Source: an uncultured Flavobacteriaceae bacterium (GTDB lineage: Bacteria > Bacteroidota > Bacteroidia > Flavobacteriales > Flavobacteriaceae). Taken from it: a stretch of DNA of 33,034 nucleotides. Position 1 is the stretch's first letter, and the number at the start of each line of letters is the position of its first letter. Position numbers and translations under genes: made by a program. Below the pieces are notes generated by a model. It saw nothing but the letters and a program-made list of their open reading frames with translations. It ran no database searches and was not told where the DNA came from. Location: positions 1 to 33,034 of the forward strand of contig CALLUG010000050.1 in NCBI GenBank assembly GCA_938011315.1, in the 5' to 3' direction. Shown in pieces: positions 17,762-25,861 of the stretch.

Positions 17762-19279
17762 ATGAGTCACAATGTTAGAGTGCGTTTTGCACCAAGTCCT
17801 ACAGGTCCTTTACATATTGGTGGTGTGCGTACGGCCTTATTTAACTATTTGTTTGCCAAAAAACATAATGGCACTTTTATTCTTCGCATAGAGGATACAG
17901 ATCAAAATAGATTTGTAAAAGGAGCAGAGCAATACATTATTAATGCACTACAGTGGTGCGGTATAAAAATTGACGAGGGGCCAAATATTAATGAGCAATT
18001 TGGACCATACAAACAAAGTGAGCGCAAAGATTTATACAAGCGTTATGCTGAACAACTCATTGCATCTGGACATGCTTATTATGCTTTTGACACCAATGAA
18101 GCTATAGAAAAACATAGAAAAGAACACGAAGCTAACGGAAAAACATTTATATACAATTGGCATAACCGATTAAAACTACAAAATGCTCTCACTCTAAGTC
18201 CCAAAGAAGTGGAAGAAAAACTAAACCGTAACGAAGCTTATGTCGTTAGGTTTAAAACGCCCCAAAACGAAACCCTGCACTTAACAGATTTAGTTAGAGG
18301 TCATATTACTATTGACACTAATACCCTAGACGATAAAGTTTTATTTAAAAGCGATGGGATGCCAACTTATCACTTAGCAAATATTGTAGACGACCATTTA
18401 ATGCAAATTAGTCATGTTATACGAGGCGAAGAGTGGTTGCCGTCTTTAGCACTACACCAACAGCTTTATAATGCTTTTGGTTGGCAAACCCCAAAATTTG
18501 CACATTTACCTTTATTATTAAAGCCAACAGGAAAAGGGAAGCTAAGCAAACGAGATGGCGACAAATTAGGATTTCCTGTATTTCCTTTGGAATGGACAGA
18601 CCCAAGTACGCAAAGCATATCTTGTGGTTATAAAGAGGAAGGCTATTTTCCAGAAGCCTTGATTAATTTTTTAGCTTTTTTGGGATGGAACCCTGGTACC
18701 GAACAAGAATTTTTTAGTTTAGAAGACTTAATACAACATTTTAGTTTAGATAATATTAATAAATCTGGAGCACGATTTGACCCAAACAAAATAAAATGGT
18801 TTAATCAGCATTATATGCAAAAGCAAGATAACAACTATTTAGCAGAAATTTTTAAACCTACCGTACTTAAACATACAAATAAAGATATAGACAACACCTA
18901 TATTGCTAAGGTCATTAGCTTAGTAAAAGAACGAGCTAGTTTTCCTTCCGACCTATGGGAACTAAGCCATTACTTTTTTATAGCTCCTGAAAATTATGAC
19001 CCCAAAGCCTCAAAAAAAGCATGGAAAACCGATAGTCCAGAAATTATAAGAAAAATAAGTGCTATTATACACAGCATAAATCCTTTTACGGCTGAAGCAC
19101 TACAAACGGAATTAAAAAATTGGATTAACGATAACCAAATTAGTTTTGGTAAAGTAATGATGCCATTGCGCTTGGCGCTGGTAGGCACACTACAGGGGGC
19201 AGAAGTATTTGATATTATGTTTATGATAGGCAAGACAGAAACCATTAAACGCATTGAATATGCTATAAACAACTTATAG
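17762..19279 (+). CDS. gltX: Glutamate--tRNA ligase
   Basis: Charges tRNA-Glu with glutamate; cytoplasmic class I synthetase. The 505-aa product has FAPSPTGPLHIGGVRTALFN at residues 9-28 (HIGH variant HIGG at 18-21), the conserved RIEDTD nearby, MPTYHLANIVDDHLMQISHVIRGEEW in the tRNA-acceptor region, and KLSKRDG at 260-266 (KMSKS loop). The helical anticodon-binding domain fills the C-terminal 170 residues. The length is normal for Bacteroidota GltX. It is monocistronic with its own -7 box; the following 243 nt up to the SPFH gene hold no recognised gene. Confidence 0.98.
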   Translation: MSHNVRVRFAPSPTGPLHIGGVRTALFNYLFAKKHNGTFILRIEDTDQNRFVKGAEQYIINALQWCGIKIDEGPNINEQFGPYKQSERKDLYKRYAEQLIASGHAYYAFDTNEAIEKHRKEHEANGKTFIYNWHNRLKLQNALTLSPKEVEEKLNRNEAYVVRFKTPQNETLHLTDLVRGHITIDTNTLDDKVLFKSDGMPTYHLANIVDDHLMQISHVIRGEEWLPSLALHQQLYNAFGWQTPKFAHLPLLLKPTGKGKLSKRDGDKLGFPVFPLEWTDPSTQSISCGYKEEGYFPEALINFLAFLGWNPGTEQEFFSLEDLIQHFSLDNINKSGARFDPNKIKWFNQHYMQKQDNNYLAEIFKPTVLKHTNKDIDNTYIAKVISLVKERASFPSDLWELSHYFFIAPENYDPKASKKAWKTDSPEIIRKISAIIHSINPFTAEALQTELKNWINDNQISFGKVMMPLRLALVGTLQGAEVFDIMFMIGKTETIKRIEYAINNL

Positions 19280-19522
19280 CAACTATTTTAATTTATTATG
19301 CGCCCTTGCTTTTTGTAAAATTAAATTTTGCGAAAAACTGTAACAAAATAAAGTTTTAGTTTACTAACAAGATACAGAACTTTTTTGTGAGATTACATAT
19401 AATTTACAACAGAACAAAATTTCAACATAAAGTTTTGATTACTAAACGCTATTATTTTTATTACACAAAAATATAGCTTACATTTATAATTCAATTTTTT
19501 AACCTTTTAATACTTTTTTACT

Positions 19523-20458
19523 ATGCAAAACTATATCTATGCTATTCCTTTTATTTTAATTATTTTATTGATTTTATCAACAACTATATTTACGGTAAAG
19601 CAACAAAGCGCAGCAATTATAGAGCGATTTGGTCGATTTCAAAGTATCCGTCAATCTGGATTACAATTTAAAATACCGCTTATCGATAAAATTGCAGGAC
19701 GTTTAAGCCTAAAAATACAACAGTTAGATGTTATTATAGAAACAAAAACTAAAGACGACGTATTTGTTAGACTTAAAGTTTCGGTACAATATAAGGTTAT
19801 AAAACTAAAAGTAGAAGATGCGTTTTATAAGCTAGATTACCCACACGATCAGATTACTTCCTACGTGTTTGACGTTGTACGTGCCGAAGTTCCTAAAATG
19901 ATTTTGGACGATGTATTTTTAAAGAAAGACGATATCGCCATTGCCGTAAAACGGGAGCTAAACGAAGCTATGTTAGACTATGGTTACGATATTATAAAAA
20001 CGCTAGTTACAGACATTGATCCAGACGCGCAAGTAAAAGAAGCTATGAATCGTATTAATGCTGCAGATAGAGAAAAAACAGCAGCTCAATACGAAGGAGA
20101 CGCACAACGTATACTAATTGTAGAAAAAGCAAAAGCAGAAGCAGAAAGCAAACGTTTACAAGGTCAGGGTATTGCAGACCAACGTCGAGAAATTGCTCGT
20201 GGACTAGAGGAGTCTGTAGAGGTACTAAACAAAGTAGGAATTAACTCCCAAGAAGCGTCTGCACTTATTGTTGTAACTCAGCACTATGACACCTTACAAG
20301 CTATAGGCAGCGAGACTAATAGCAACCTAATTTTGCTCCCAAACTCGCCACAAGCAGGTAGTAATATGCTTAACGATATGGTAGCCAGTTTTGCTGCTAG
20401 TAACGAAATTGGAGAAGCCATGAAAGAAGCTAAAGCCAATAAAAAACTGGAACGTTAA
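19523..20458 (+). CDS. SPFH/band-7 domain membrane protein (slipin/stomatin-like)
   Basis: A 311-aa protein with one N-terminal membrane helix (about residues 4-24) followed by the band-7 domain, with IERFGRFQSIRQSGLQFKIP and VSVQYKV as typical segments. A long charged helical region rich in Ala, Glu and Lys (NAADREKTAAQYEGDAQR, then EKAKAEAESKRLQGQG) continues to a C-terminal tail. This layout matches QmcA/YbbK-type SPFH proteins, which oligomerise into membrane cages and often work with the FtsH protease or NfeD-like partners; no NfeD gene is adjacent here. Standalone gene with 200 nt of apparently empty sequence downstream. Confidence 0.93.
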   Translation: MQNYIYAIPFILIILLILSTTIFTVKQQSAAIIERFGRFQSIRQSGLQFKIPLIDKIAGRLSLKIQQLDVIIETKTKDDVFVRLKVSVQYKVIKLKVEDAFYKLDYPHDQITSYVFDVVRAEVPKMILDDVFLKKDDIAIAVKRELNEAMLDYGYDIIKTLVTDIDPDAQVKEAMNRINAADREKTAAQYEGDAQRILIVEKAKAEAESKRLQGQGIADQRREIARGLEESVEVLNKVGINSQEASALIVVTQHYDTLQAIGSETNSNLILLPNSPQAGSNMLNDMVASFAASNEIGEAMKEAKANKKLER

Positions 20459-20659
20459 ACCTTATAAATGTTACTTTAATAACGTTATGTACACGATAAA
20501 CGATCTAAGTACATTACAAAAACTGAAATGCGCTTTTATTAGTTTGATTATGAGAGTTAGATAACACGTTGTGAACCATTTTTACAAACAACCAATCAAA
20601 AAGATTAACGACAGCAATATTGAATAATTTCTAAGGATAGAAAAAAAATCACAAAAAAA

Positions 20660-21370
20660 GTGAAAATAACAACTTGGAATTTAAGGCACGGTGGCGGGAA
20701 AAGAATAAACGCTATAATTTCTGCATTACAAAAAGAAACTTCAGATGTCTTGGTTTTGACAGAATATAGAAGTAATAATAGTGAATTATTAAAAAAAGCC
20801 CTAAAAACGTGTGGGTATAGATATCAGTACTCAATATGTACCGAACCTAAAGTTAACTCTGTATTAGTTACTAGTAAAATTGAATTTTCATCAGAAACTT
20901 TTGACGAGCTTAAAGAACATAAAAGTCGTGTTATTAAACTTCAAAATTCTGATTACACAATATTTGGCTGCTATTTTCCCTTAAAGAAACAAAAGAAAAA
21001 GATTTTTGAATTTTTACTCAAGCAAATTGACAAAAATGAAAATATAATAATTACTGGAGATTATAACACGGGAAAACATTATTTAGACGAAAAAGGCGCA
21101 ACATTTTATAATTCTCAATATTTAGATGAATTTGAAAAAAAAGGGCTATTTGATGTTTGGAGGATTCTAAATCCAAAAAGAAAAGAATTTTCTTGGTATA
21201 GCACTGCTGGAAATGGATTTAGATTAGACCATTTTTTCATTGATAAAAAGTTTAAAAACGATGTAATTAATTGTTATTACAAACACATTTATAGAGAGGA
21301 AAAAATTAGCGACCATTCTTTAATGAGCCTTGAACTCAAGTCTTATAAAACCAAAAATGGCATAACATAA
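20660..21370 (+). CDS. Endonuclease/exonuclease/phosphatase (EEP) family protein
   Basis: A 236-aa soluble EEP-fold hydrolase with all main catalytic motifs: TWNLRH (Asn7), LTEYR (Glu35, metal ligand), ITGDYNTG (Asp134, Asn136), RLDHFF (Asp190-His191) and ISDHSLM (Asp218-His219). The pattern is close to ExoIII/AP-endonuclease-like proteins, so a DNA or nucleotide phosphodiesterase role is plausible; the substrate is uncertain. The start is a GTG (20660), with no ATG at a sensible position. It is an isolated gene flanked by decayed sequence (a SWIM-like pseudogene downstream) and may be a recent arrival. Confidence 0.82.
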   Translation: MKITTWNLRHGGGKRINAIISALQKETSDVLVLTEYRSNNSELLKKALKTCGYRYQYSICTEPKVNSVLVTSKIEFSSETFDELKEHKSRVIKLQNSDYTIFGCYFPLKKQKKKIFEFLLKQIDKNENIIITGDYNTGKHYLDEKGATFYNSQYLDEFEKKGLFDVWRILNPKRKEFSWYSTAGNGFRLDHFFIDKKFKNDVINCYYKHIYREEKISDHSLMSLELKSYKTKNGIT

Positions 21371-21501
21371 GGAAGAACTTATTATATAAAACCGTCTTAG
21401 TTTAAAAAATTACTTTTGCGTATTTTTATCTTTAGTTACGCACGGGCTTTGGATTATTCAATAAATTGCTGTTTTATGCTTAATTACTATACGTAGCCAA
21501 T

Positions 21502-22080
21502 ACAACCGAGTCATTTTTAGAAAATGCAAAAACAGATTTTGAAAATGCTAATTTTGAAAATCTGTTCTTCAGCAGCAGTGCTTTACTAAAAGAAATGATA
21601 AAGGTTTTTGAGTATGCAGACGACAGTAATAGAAATTTAGGCTATTTTATAGAATCGGCATAGAGTTATTTTCAAAACCTTAAAGAAAATATTGAAGCCG
21701 AAAAGTTGGAATCATTTCTAGAGGAAATCATAAAAAAATTACACCCAAGGGCAGATGGATGATTAGAGAAATTTGCAGTAAAGCGTAGTGGTGGTACAGG
21801 TTATTTCTTATACTAAAATAGAACCTTTCTTTGGAAAATATAAAAACAGGAACTGTATTTATCAAAAGACGATTCTGCTTAATTGATAGAGCTGTACAGC
21901 GAACGGGTTGTAAGTTATATAGAACGATATATTGACCAAAATCATTACCAAACAGCCTGTAGGTACTTACGTAGAATAAAAAAATGAACTGAAAATAAAC
22001 AAGTTAATAAACTAATAGAAGTACTTAAAAAACAACACTCAAAGCGCAAAGCACTGCTCGATGAGTTAAACCAAGTGTAA
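21502..22080 (+). pseudogene. Broken SWIM-zinc-finger-type protein (C-terminal remnant)
   Basis: Translating from 21502 gives recognisable pieces of one protein: ALLKEMIKVFEYADDSNRN, then SYFQNLKENIEAEKLESFLE, WWYRLFLILK (in another frame, around 21790-21820), LSKDD, LIELYSERVVSYIERYI, DQNHYQTACRYLRRIKK and finally KRKALLDELNQV before a stop at 22078. The last segments match, from memory, the C-terminus of SWIM zinc-finger proteins of Bacteroidota. Stops interrupt the main frame at 21661, 21760, 21814, 21841, 21880 and 21985, and at least two compensating frameshifts lie in 21763-21856. The N-terminal SWIM motif is not present in the preceding sequence. Clearly inactive. Confidence 0.62.
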
Positions 22081-22214
22081 AAACACACAAGGTGTATACG
22101 CTGATAAGTCGCTGCAAAATAGACTCGCATAGTTTTCATCAAGCTTGCGTAAGTGTTTTCTTGCACTTTTACAGCTATTTGTCTTCACAAATGTGTTAAA
22201 ATTTGGTTTATGAA

Positions 22215-22248
22215 TTGAATTTCATTTCAAAAAAAATTATTACTTTAG
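22215..22248 (+). promoter_or_regulatory. Possible promoter of the small HTH-like gene
   Basis: TTG (22215-22217), a 23-nt spacer and TACTTTAG (22241-22248) resemble a Bacteroidota promoter with an imperfect -7 box. The start codon is 40 nt downstream. Confidence 0.35.
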
Positions 22249-22287
22249 GAACTTAAAAAAATATAGCAACACTATATCACAAAAACT

Positions 22288-22587
22288 ATGAGTAATCACT
22301 TATCAAATATAAAATTGGAAATAAAAAAATATGCCAATGCATTGGATATAACAGAGATTGAAGTTGTCCATAAACTAAAAATACATTACTTTAATGTAGA
22401 GGTCAATAAAAATTTAGCCTTATATAAAAAAGGAAAGAAAAAGGTTAGAGAAATCACTAAAGATTTAAAAATATCGCACCGTAAGTTTTACGCTATTTTA
22501 GAAAAGAAAAATATTAAGCATAAAAAATACAATAAAGCGAGTAAGGTAGATGTTACCGATGGTGTTGAAAAAACCCCTTTGGCATAA
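22288..22587 (+). CDS. Small basic protein with a possible helix-turn-helix
   Basis: A 99-aa Lys-rich protein that I do not recognise by family. Residues 53-75 (VREITKDLKISHRKFYAILE and onward) have the spacing of a helix-turn-helix of resolvase or regulator type, so DNA binding is possible. An N-terminal helical segment (about 8-32) could dimerise. It has no signal peptide. The last codons and the stop are embedded in the stem of the bidirectional terminator shared with tRNA-Cys. It lies between a pseudogene and a tRNA, a setting often occupied by mobile-element relics, but no integrase is present. Confidence 0.6.
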   Translation: MSNHLSNIKLEIKKYANALDITEIEVVHKLKIHYFNVEVNKNLALYKKGKKKVREITKDLKISHRKFYAILEKKNIKHKKYNKASKVDVTDGVEKTPLA

Positions 22588-22602
22588 AGCTAAAGAGGTT
22601 TT
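22570..22602. terminator. Bidirectional intrinsic terminator between the small gene and tRNA-Cys
   Basis: A 14-bp stem with one mismatch and one G-T pair forms between 22570-22583 (AAAACCCCTTTGGC) and 22589-22602 (GCTAAAGAGGTTTT), with loop ATAAA. It has T-rich tails on both strands (TTTTGTTTT rightwards, a six-T run leftwards). It would end the small gene's transcript and the opposing tRNA-Cys transcript. Confidence 0.8.
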
Positions 22603-22608
22603 GTTTTG

Positions 22609-22679
22609 AGGCGTCTAGCGGATTCGAACCGCTGTAGAAGGTTTTGCAGACCTCTGCCTAGCCACTCGGCCAAGACGCC
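22609..22679 (-). tRNA. tRNA-Cys (GCA anticodon)
   Basis: The 71-nt minus-strand sequence folds as a cloverleaf: acceptor GGCGTCT / AGACGCC, discriminator U73 as required for cysteine tRNA, D arm with GCC/GGC, anticodon stem GAGGT/ACCTT with loop CTGCAAA (anticodon GCA), and T arm GCGG-TTCGAAT-CCGC. The 3' CCA is not encoded. A shared terminator lies 6 nt downstream. Confidence 0.95.
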
Positions 22680-22733
22680 AAATTTTTAATACGTATGCGC
22701 AAATGTAAAAATAAAAATGCGTTGCACCATAGT

Positions 22734-23099
22734 TTAAATTCCTTTTTTTCGTTGCTTTAGTTTTACACTAACCATCTCTACATCGCCCCCAATAGGTGGG
22801 TTGAGTTTAGAGAGCTTTACAGAAGCTTTTGTAACGAGCTTAGCCTCAATAAAGATACGGTCTATAATTCGCTTAGCCACAGTCTCTAACAGTTTGGAAG
22901 CCGTTGCCATTTCCTGCTTTACAATAGTATTAAGCAACACATAGTCTACAGTATGCTCTAATTGGTCCGATATGCTAGAAGGCTTTAGGTTTGCATTAAC
23001 ACTTACATCCACTCGGTAGTCGCTTCCAATAGCAGTCTCTTCACTTAAACAACCATGATAGGCGTATATACGAATGTTTTTGACCTTAATGCACCCCAC
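22734..23099 (-). CDS. folB: Dihydroneopterin aldolase
   Basis: Cleaves 7,8-dihydroneopterin to 6-hydroxymethyl-dihydropterin and glycolaldehyde in folate synthesis; cytoplasmic. The 121-aa product has the family length. It shows the conserved N-terminal IRIYAYHGCLSEE (Tyr, His, Gly, Glu), the YRVDVSV strand, the VDYVLLNTIV helix, LLETVAKRI (conserved Glu) and KLSKLNPPIGG near the end, holding the catalytic Lys region. The start is a GTG (23099), giving MGCIKVKNIRIYAYHG as in relatives; no ATG is available. It begins 2 nt after the DoxX gene's stop, so the two are coupled on the minus strand. Confidence 0.94.
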   Translation of the reverse strand: MGCIKVKNIRIYAYHGCLSEETAIGSDYRVDVSVNANLKPSSISDQLEHTVDYVLLNTIVKQEMATASKLLETVAKRIIDRIFIEAKLVTKASVKLSKLNPPIGGDVEMVSVKLKQRKKGI

Positions 23100-23101
23100 T
23101 T

Positions 23102-23512
23102 TTATTTCTTTCTTTTTAGTTGTAATAAGTAATCCAAGCTAATCGTATCTTTATCAAAGGTCATTCCTATAAATATTAAAAACACAGCTCTTACAAGAAC
23201 ATGCTGCGTATCCCATACCCCAGACTTTAGGCCGTAACCAAACGATACAATTAGTAAAATTAAGCCAATACCATACCAAGCATATTTTCTAAACAACCCT
23301 AAAAGCAATAATAAGCCAAAAGTAAACTCCCCATAGGTTGTAAAATAAGCAGCAAACTTAATGGCAAAGGTTGGCAAAATAGTCTCTTCGTAAGCTTCAA
23401 AACTTTTATAAACAGTATCAAAACCCCATTTAAAGATTTTTGCAGAACCCTGAAAAAAGACAATAAGCCCTAATAATAATCTTGCAAATAATGCAACAAA
23501 CTTTGTATCCAT
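23102..23512 (-). CDS. DoxX family membrane protein
   Basis: A 136-aa integral membrane protein with four hydrophobic helices and the DoxX-type start RLLLGLIVFFQGSAKIFKW, then YGEFTFGLLLLLGLFRKYAW and a final helix before a basic tail (QLKRKK). DoxX-like proteins are often linked to redox or membrane-integrity functions, but no specific activity is established for this kind. It is first in a two-gene unit with folB and divergent from glnS. Confidence 0.83.
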   Translation of the reverse strand: MDTKFVALFARLLLGLIVFFQGSAKIFKWGFDTVYKSFEAYEETILPTFAIKFAAYFTTYGEFTFGLLLLLGLFRKYAWYGIGLILLIVSFGYGLKSGVWDTQHVLVRAVFLIFIGMTFDKDTISLDYLLQLKRKK

Positions 23513-23527
23513 AATGTATATTAATTT

Positions 23528-23561
23528 TTGTAAAAATATGAATAAAATTTATCTAATTTTG
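23528..23561 (+). promoter_or_regulatory. Promoter of the glnS-yqeY fusion gene
   Basis: TTG (23528-23530), a 23-nt spacer and TAATTTTG (23554-23561) match the Bacteroidota promoter pattern. The ATG is 18 nt downstream of the -7 box. Confidence 0.6.
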
Positions 23562-23579
23562 TGTACTAATTAATTAATT

Positions 23580-25610
23580 ATGTCTGAAGATACCAAAGCC
23601 TTACATTTTATAGAGCAAATTATTGAAGAAGATTTAGCTAACGGAATGTTAAGTAGTGAGCTCCGTTTTCGTTTTCCTCCAGAGCCCAATGGATATTTAC
23701 ACATTGGACATACCAAAGCTATTGGTATTAATTTTGGCTTAGGAGAGCGCTATAATGCTCCCGTAAACTTAAGATTTGACGATACAAACCCAGCAAAAGA
23801 AGAACAGGAGTATGTAGATGCTATAAAACGTGATATACGCTGGATGGGTTACAAATGGGATAAAGAATGCTACTCGTCCGATTATTTTGAAACTCTTTAC
23901 CAATGGGCAATTCAATTAATTAAAGATGGTAAAGCCTATGTCGATTCGCAATCTAGCGAAACTATGGCATTACAAAAAGGAAGCCCGACCCAAGTAGGTA
24001 CCAATAGCCCCTTTAGAAACCGTACTGTTGAGGAAAATTTAGCTCTGTTTGAAGCCATGAAATCTGGCGAATTTGATGAAGGCACTCATGTGCTACGAGC
24101 CAAAATAGATATGGAAGATCCCAATATGCTAATGCGCGACCCTCTAATGTATCGTATTATAAAAAAAGCGCACCACCGCACGGGGCATGACTGGTGCATT
24201 TACCCAATGTACGACTGGACTCATGGAGAGAGCGACTACATTGAGCAAGTATCACACTCCTTATGCTCTTTGGAGTTTAAACCCCACAGAAAACTCTACA
24301 ACTGGTTTAAAACACAAATATACCCCCATACAAGTAACACCTTAAAACTACAACCTAAACAACGTGAGTTTGCACGGTTAAATTTAAGTTACACGGTTAT
24401 GAGTAAGCGAAAATTACTAAAATTAGTAACCAGCAATATAGTAACAGGGTGGGATGATCCACGCATGCCTACCATTTCTGGGTTGCGCCGCCGTGGTTAT
24501 ACTCCAAACGCTATCCGAAAATTTATAGATACCGTAGGCGTTGCAAAACGCAATAACATTATTGACGTATCATTACTAGAATTTTGTGTGCGTGAAGACT
24601 TGAACAAAACCGCAAACCGAGTGATGGCTGTTTTAGATCCCATAAAATTGGTTATTACAAATTACCCAGAAGGTAAAGAAGAAATTTTAAAAGCAGAAAA
24701 TAACCCAGAAGCTCACACAGTAACATATAGAGAATTACCTTTTTCGGGCCAATTGTATATTGAAAAAAATGATTTCAAAGAACAAGCAAATAGTAAATAT
24801 TTTAGACTTGCTCTAGGTAAAGAGGTGCGCCTAAAAAATGCATATATTATAAAAGCAACAGAGGTCATAAAAGACATTAATGGTAATATTTCTGAAATAC
24901 ACTGTACCTACGACCCCGATAGCCTAAGTGGGAGCGGCACAGAGGCAAGCACTCGAAAGGTAAAAGGAACCCTGCACTGGGTGTCTATAAAGCAAGCTAT
25001 AAAGGCAGAAGTAAGAGCCTACGACCGTTTGTTTATGCACGAATCTCCAGACGGCGACAAGCATAGCGATTTTATGTCTTTTATTAACCCAAACTCCCTA
25101 AATATAATAACTGCCTTTGTAGAGCCAAGTCTACAAAACGCCAAGGTTGGTGAGCAATTTCAGTTTCAACGCTTAGGGTATTTTAATATCGATAACGACA
25201 GTTCCGCAAAGCAGTTAGTATTCAACAAAACCGTTGGACTTCGCGATAATTGGGCAAAGCAAATACCAACGCAAAAGACCAAACAAAACCAACCAAAACA
25301 AATACAACAAAAACCTGCAATAGAACGAATTAAACAACTAGGGAAAAAATACACCAACCTACCAGAAGCAAAGCAACAAAGCATAAAAACTGAAATTAAA
25401 ACACTAGCACAACAAATTACATACCAAGACTTAGAACCCCTGTTTGCTACAGCTACAAAAAAAACAGGAACACGTATCGCTACCCTTATTGCGCTAAGTA
25501 CATTACTTAATAATGGGCAAGAACAGACTACAGCCATTAAAAACGTTATCTCTAAAGCTCTAAGCGACACTAATGAACTACTTGTAGCAGAAGCTAAAAA
25601 AATTAGTTAA
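23580..25610 (+). CDS. glnS: Glutamine--tRNA ligase with C-terminal YqeY domain
   Basis: Charges tRNA-Gln directly with glutamine. Residues 1 to about 550 form a class I GlnRS: FPPEPNGYLHIGHTKAIG (HIGH) near residue 31, RFDDTNPAKEE, YDWTHGESDYIE, VMSKRKLLKLV (KMSKS loop) and two beta-barrel anticodon-binding domains. A Gln/Lys/Thr-rich linker (about 560-585) joins a YqeY/GatB-tail-like helical domain (about 585-676, KLAQQ/LEPLFATATKKTGTRIATL-type), which in other systems binds the tRNA outer corner and increases affinity. The 676-aa fusion is common in Bacteroidota. It has its own promoter upstream and a gene-free, repeat-containing region downstream. Confidence 0.96.
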   Translation: MSEDTKALHFIEQIIEEDLANGMLSSELRFRFPPEPNGYLHIGHTKAIGINFGLGERYNAPVNLRFDDTNPAKEEQEYVDAIKRDIRWMGYKWDKECYSSDYFETLYQWAIQLIKDGKAYVDSQSSETMALQKGSPTQVGTNSPFRNRTVEENLALFEAMKSGEFDEGTHVLRAKIDMEDPNMLMRDPLMYRIIKKAHHRTGHDWCIYPMYDWTHGESDYIEQVSHSLCSLEFKPHRKLYNWFKTQIYPHTSNTLKLQPKQREFARLNLSYTVMSKRKLLKLVTSNIVTGWDDPRMPTISGLRRRGYTPNAIRKFIDTVGVAKRNNIIDVSLLEFCVREDLNKTANRVMAVLDPIKLVITNYPEGKEEILKAENNPEAHTVTYRELPFSGQLYIEKNDFKEQANSKYFRLALGKEVRLKNAYIIKATEVIKDINGNISEIHCTYDPDSLSGSGTEASTRKVKGTLHWVSIKQAIKAEVRAYDRLFMHESPDGDKHSDFMSFINPNSLNIITAFVEPSLQNAKVGEQFQFQRLGYFNIDNDSSAKQLVFNKTVGLRDNWAKQIPTQKTKQNQPKQIQQKPAIERIKQLGKKYTNLPEAKQQSIKTEIKTLAQQITYQDLEPLFATATKKTGTRIATLIALSTLLNNGQEQTTAIKNVISKALSDTNELLVAEAKKIS

Positions 25611-25645
25611 AAAAACAGGTTTTATAAAAAAATTGTGTTTTTATT

Positions 25646-25733
25646 AACAAGTACTATTTTTTTATAGTATATTGTGCTTCATATAGAATGTATATAGTTA
25701 CTAGTAACTATATACAGATGTTAGCAACAAGGG
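25646..25733. repeat. Interspersed repeat remnant with a perfect 28-bp palindrome
   Basis: Positions 25689-25716 are a perfect palindrome (each half is TGTATATAGTTACT or its complement), followed at once by TGTTAGCAAC (25719-25728). A degenerate counterpart, TTATTAACAAGTA, lies near 25646, so the unit may be about 88 bp. The TATATAC and TGTTAGCAAC blocks recur, inverted, at 32982-33005. The remainder of the 251-nt gap between glnS and the VKOR gene contains no recognised gene. Confidence 0.6.
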
Positions 25734-25861
25734 ACGTAAAAAAATGCAGTAAATCATAAGAAATTTAGAACTATTAGATCAGGCACATTTGTTTTTTCCA
25801 ACACACAAGCCAAAACTAAAAAAAAACAAAAGAGCCTTTAGAAAATGATAAACATAAAAAA

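Noticed and set aside
20459-21385. EEP gene as an integron gene cassette (AACGTTATGTACAC before it, ATAACATAAGG after it)
   Set aside because: The flanks contain GTTATGT/ATAACAT strings but no paired attC-like structure could be built; no integrase is nearby.
21945-22166. 73-aa minus-strand open frame
   Set aside because: Lies opposite the SWIM-like pseudogene remnant, whose plus-strand translation gives a recognisable protein pattern; the antisense product does not.
25166-25570. 134-aa minus-strand open frame inside glnS
   Set aside because: Antisense shadow of the YqeY-linker region, with Cys/Phe/Val-biased composition and no family features; the plus-strand gene is certain.
25740-25861. 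Upstream N-terminal extension of the VKOR gene through the A-rich run near 25819
   Set aside because: Reading upstream requires a frameshift in a nine-A run, and the resulting residues do not resemble a C39-like or signal sequence; kept as uncertainty about the start only.
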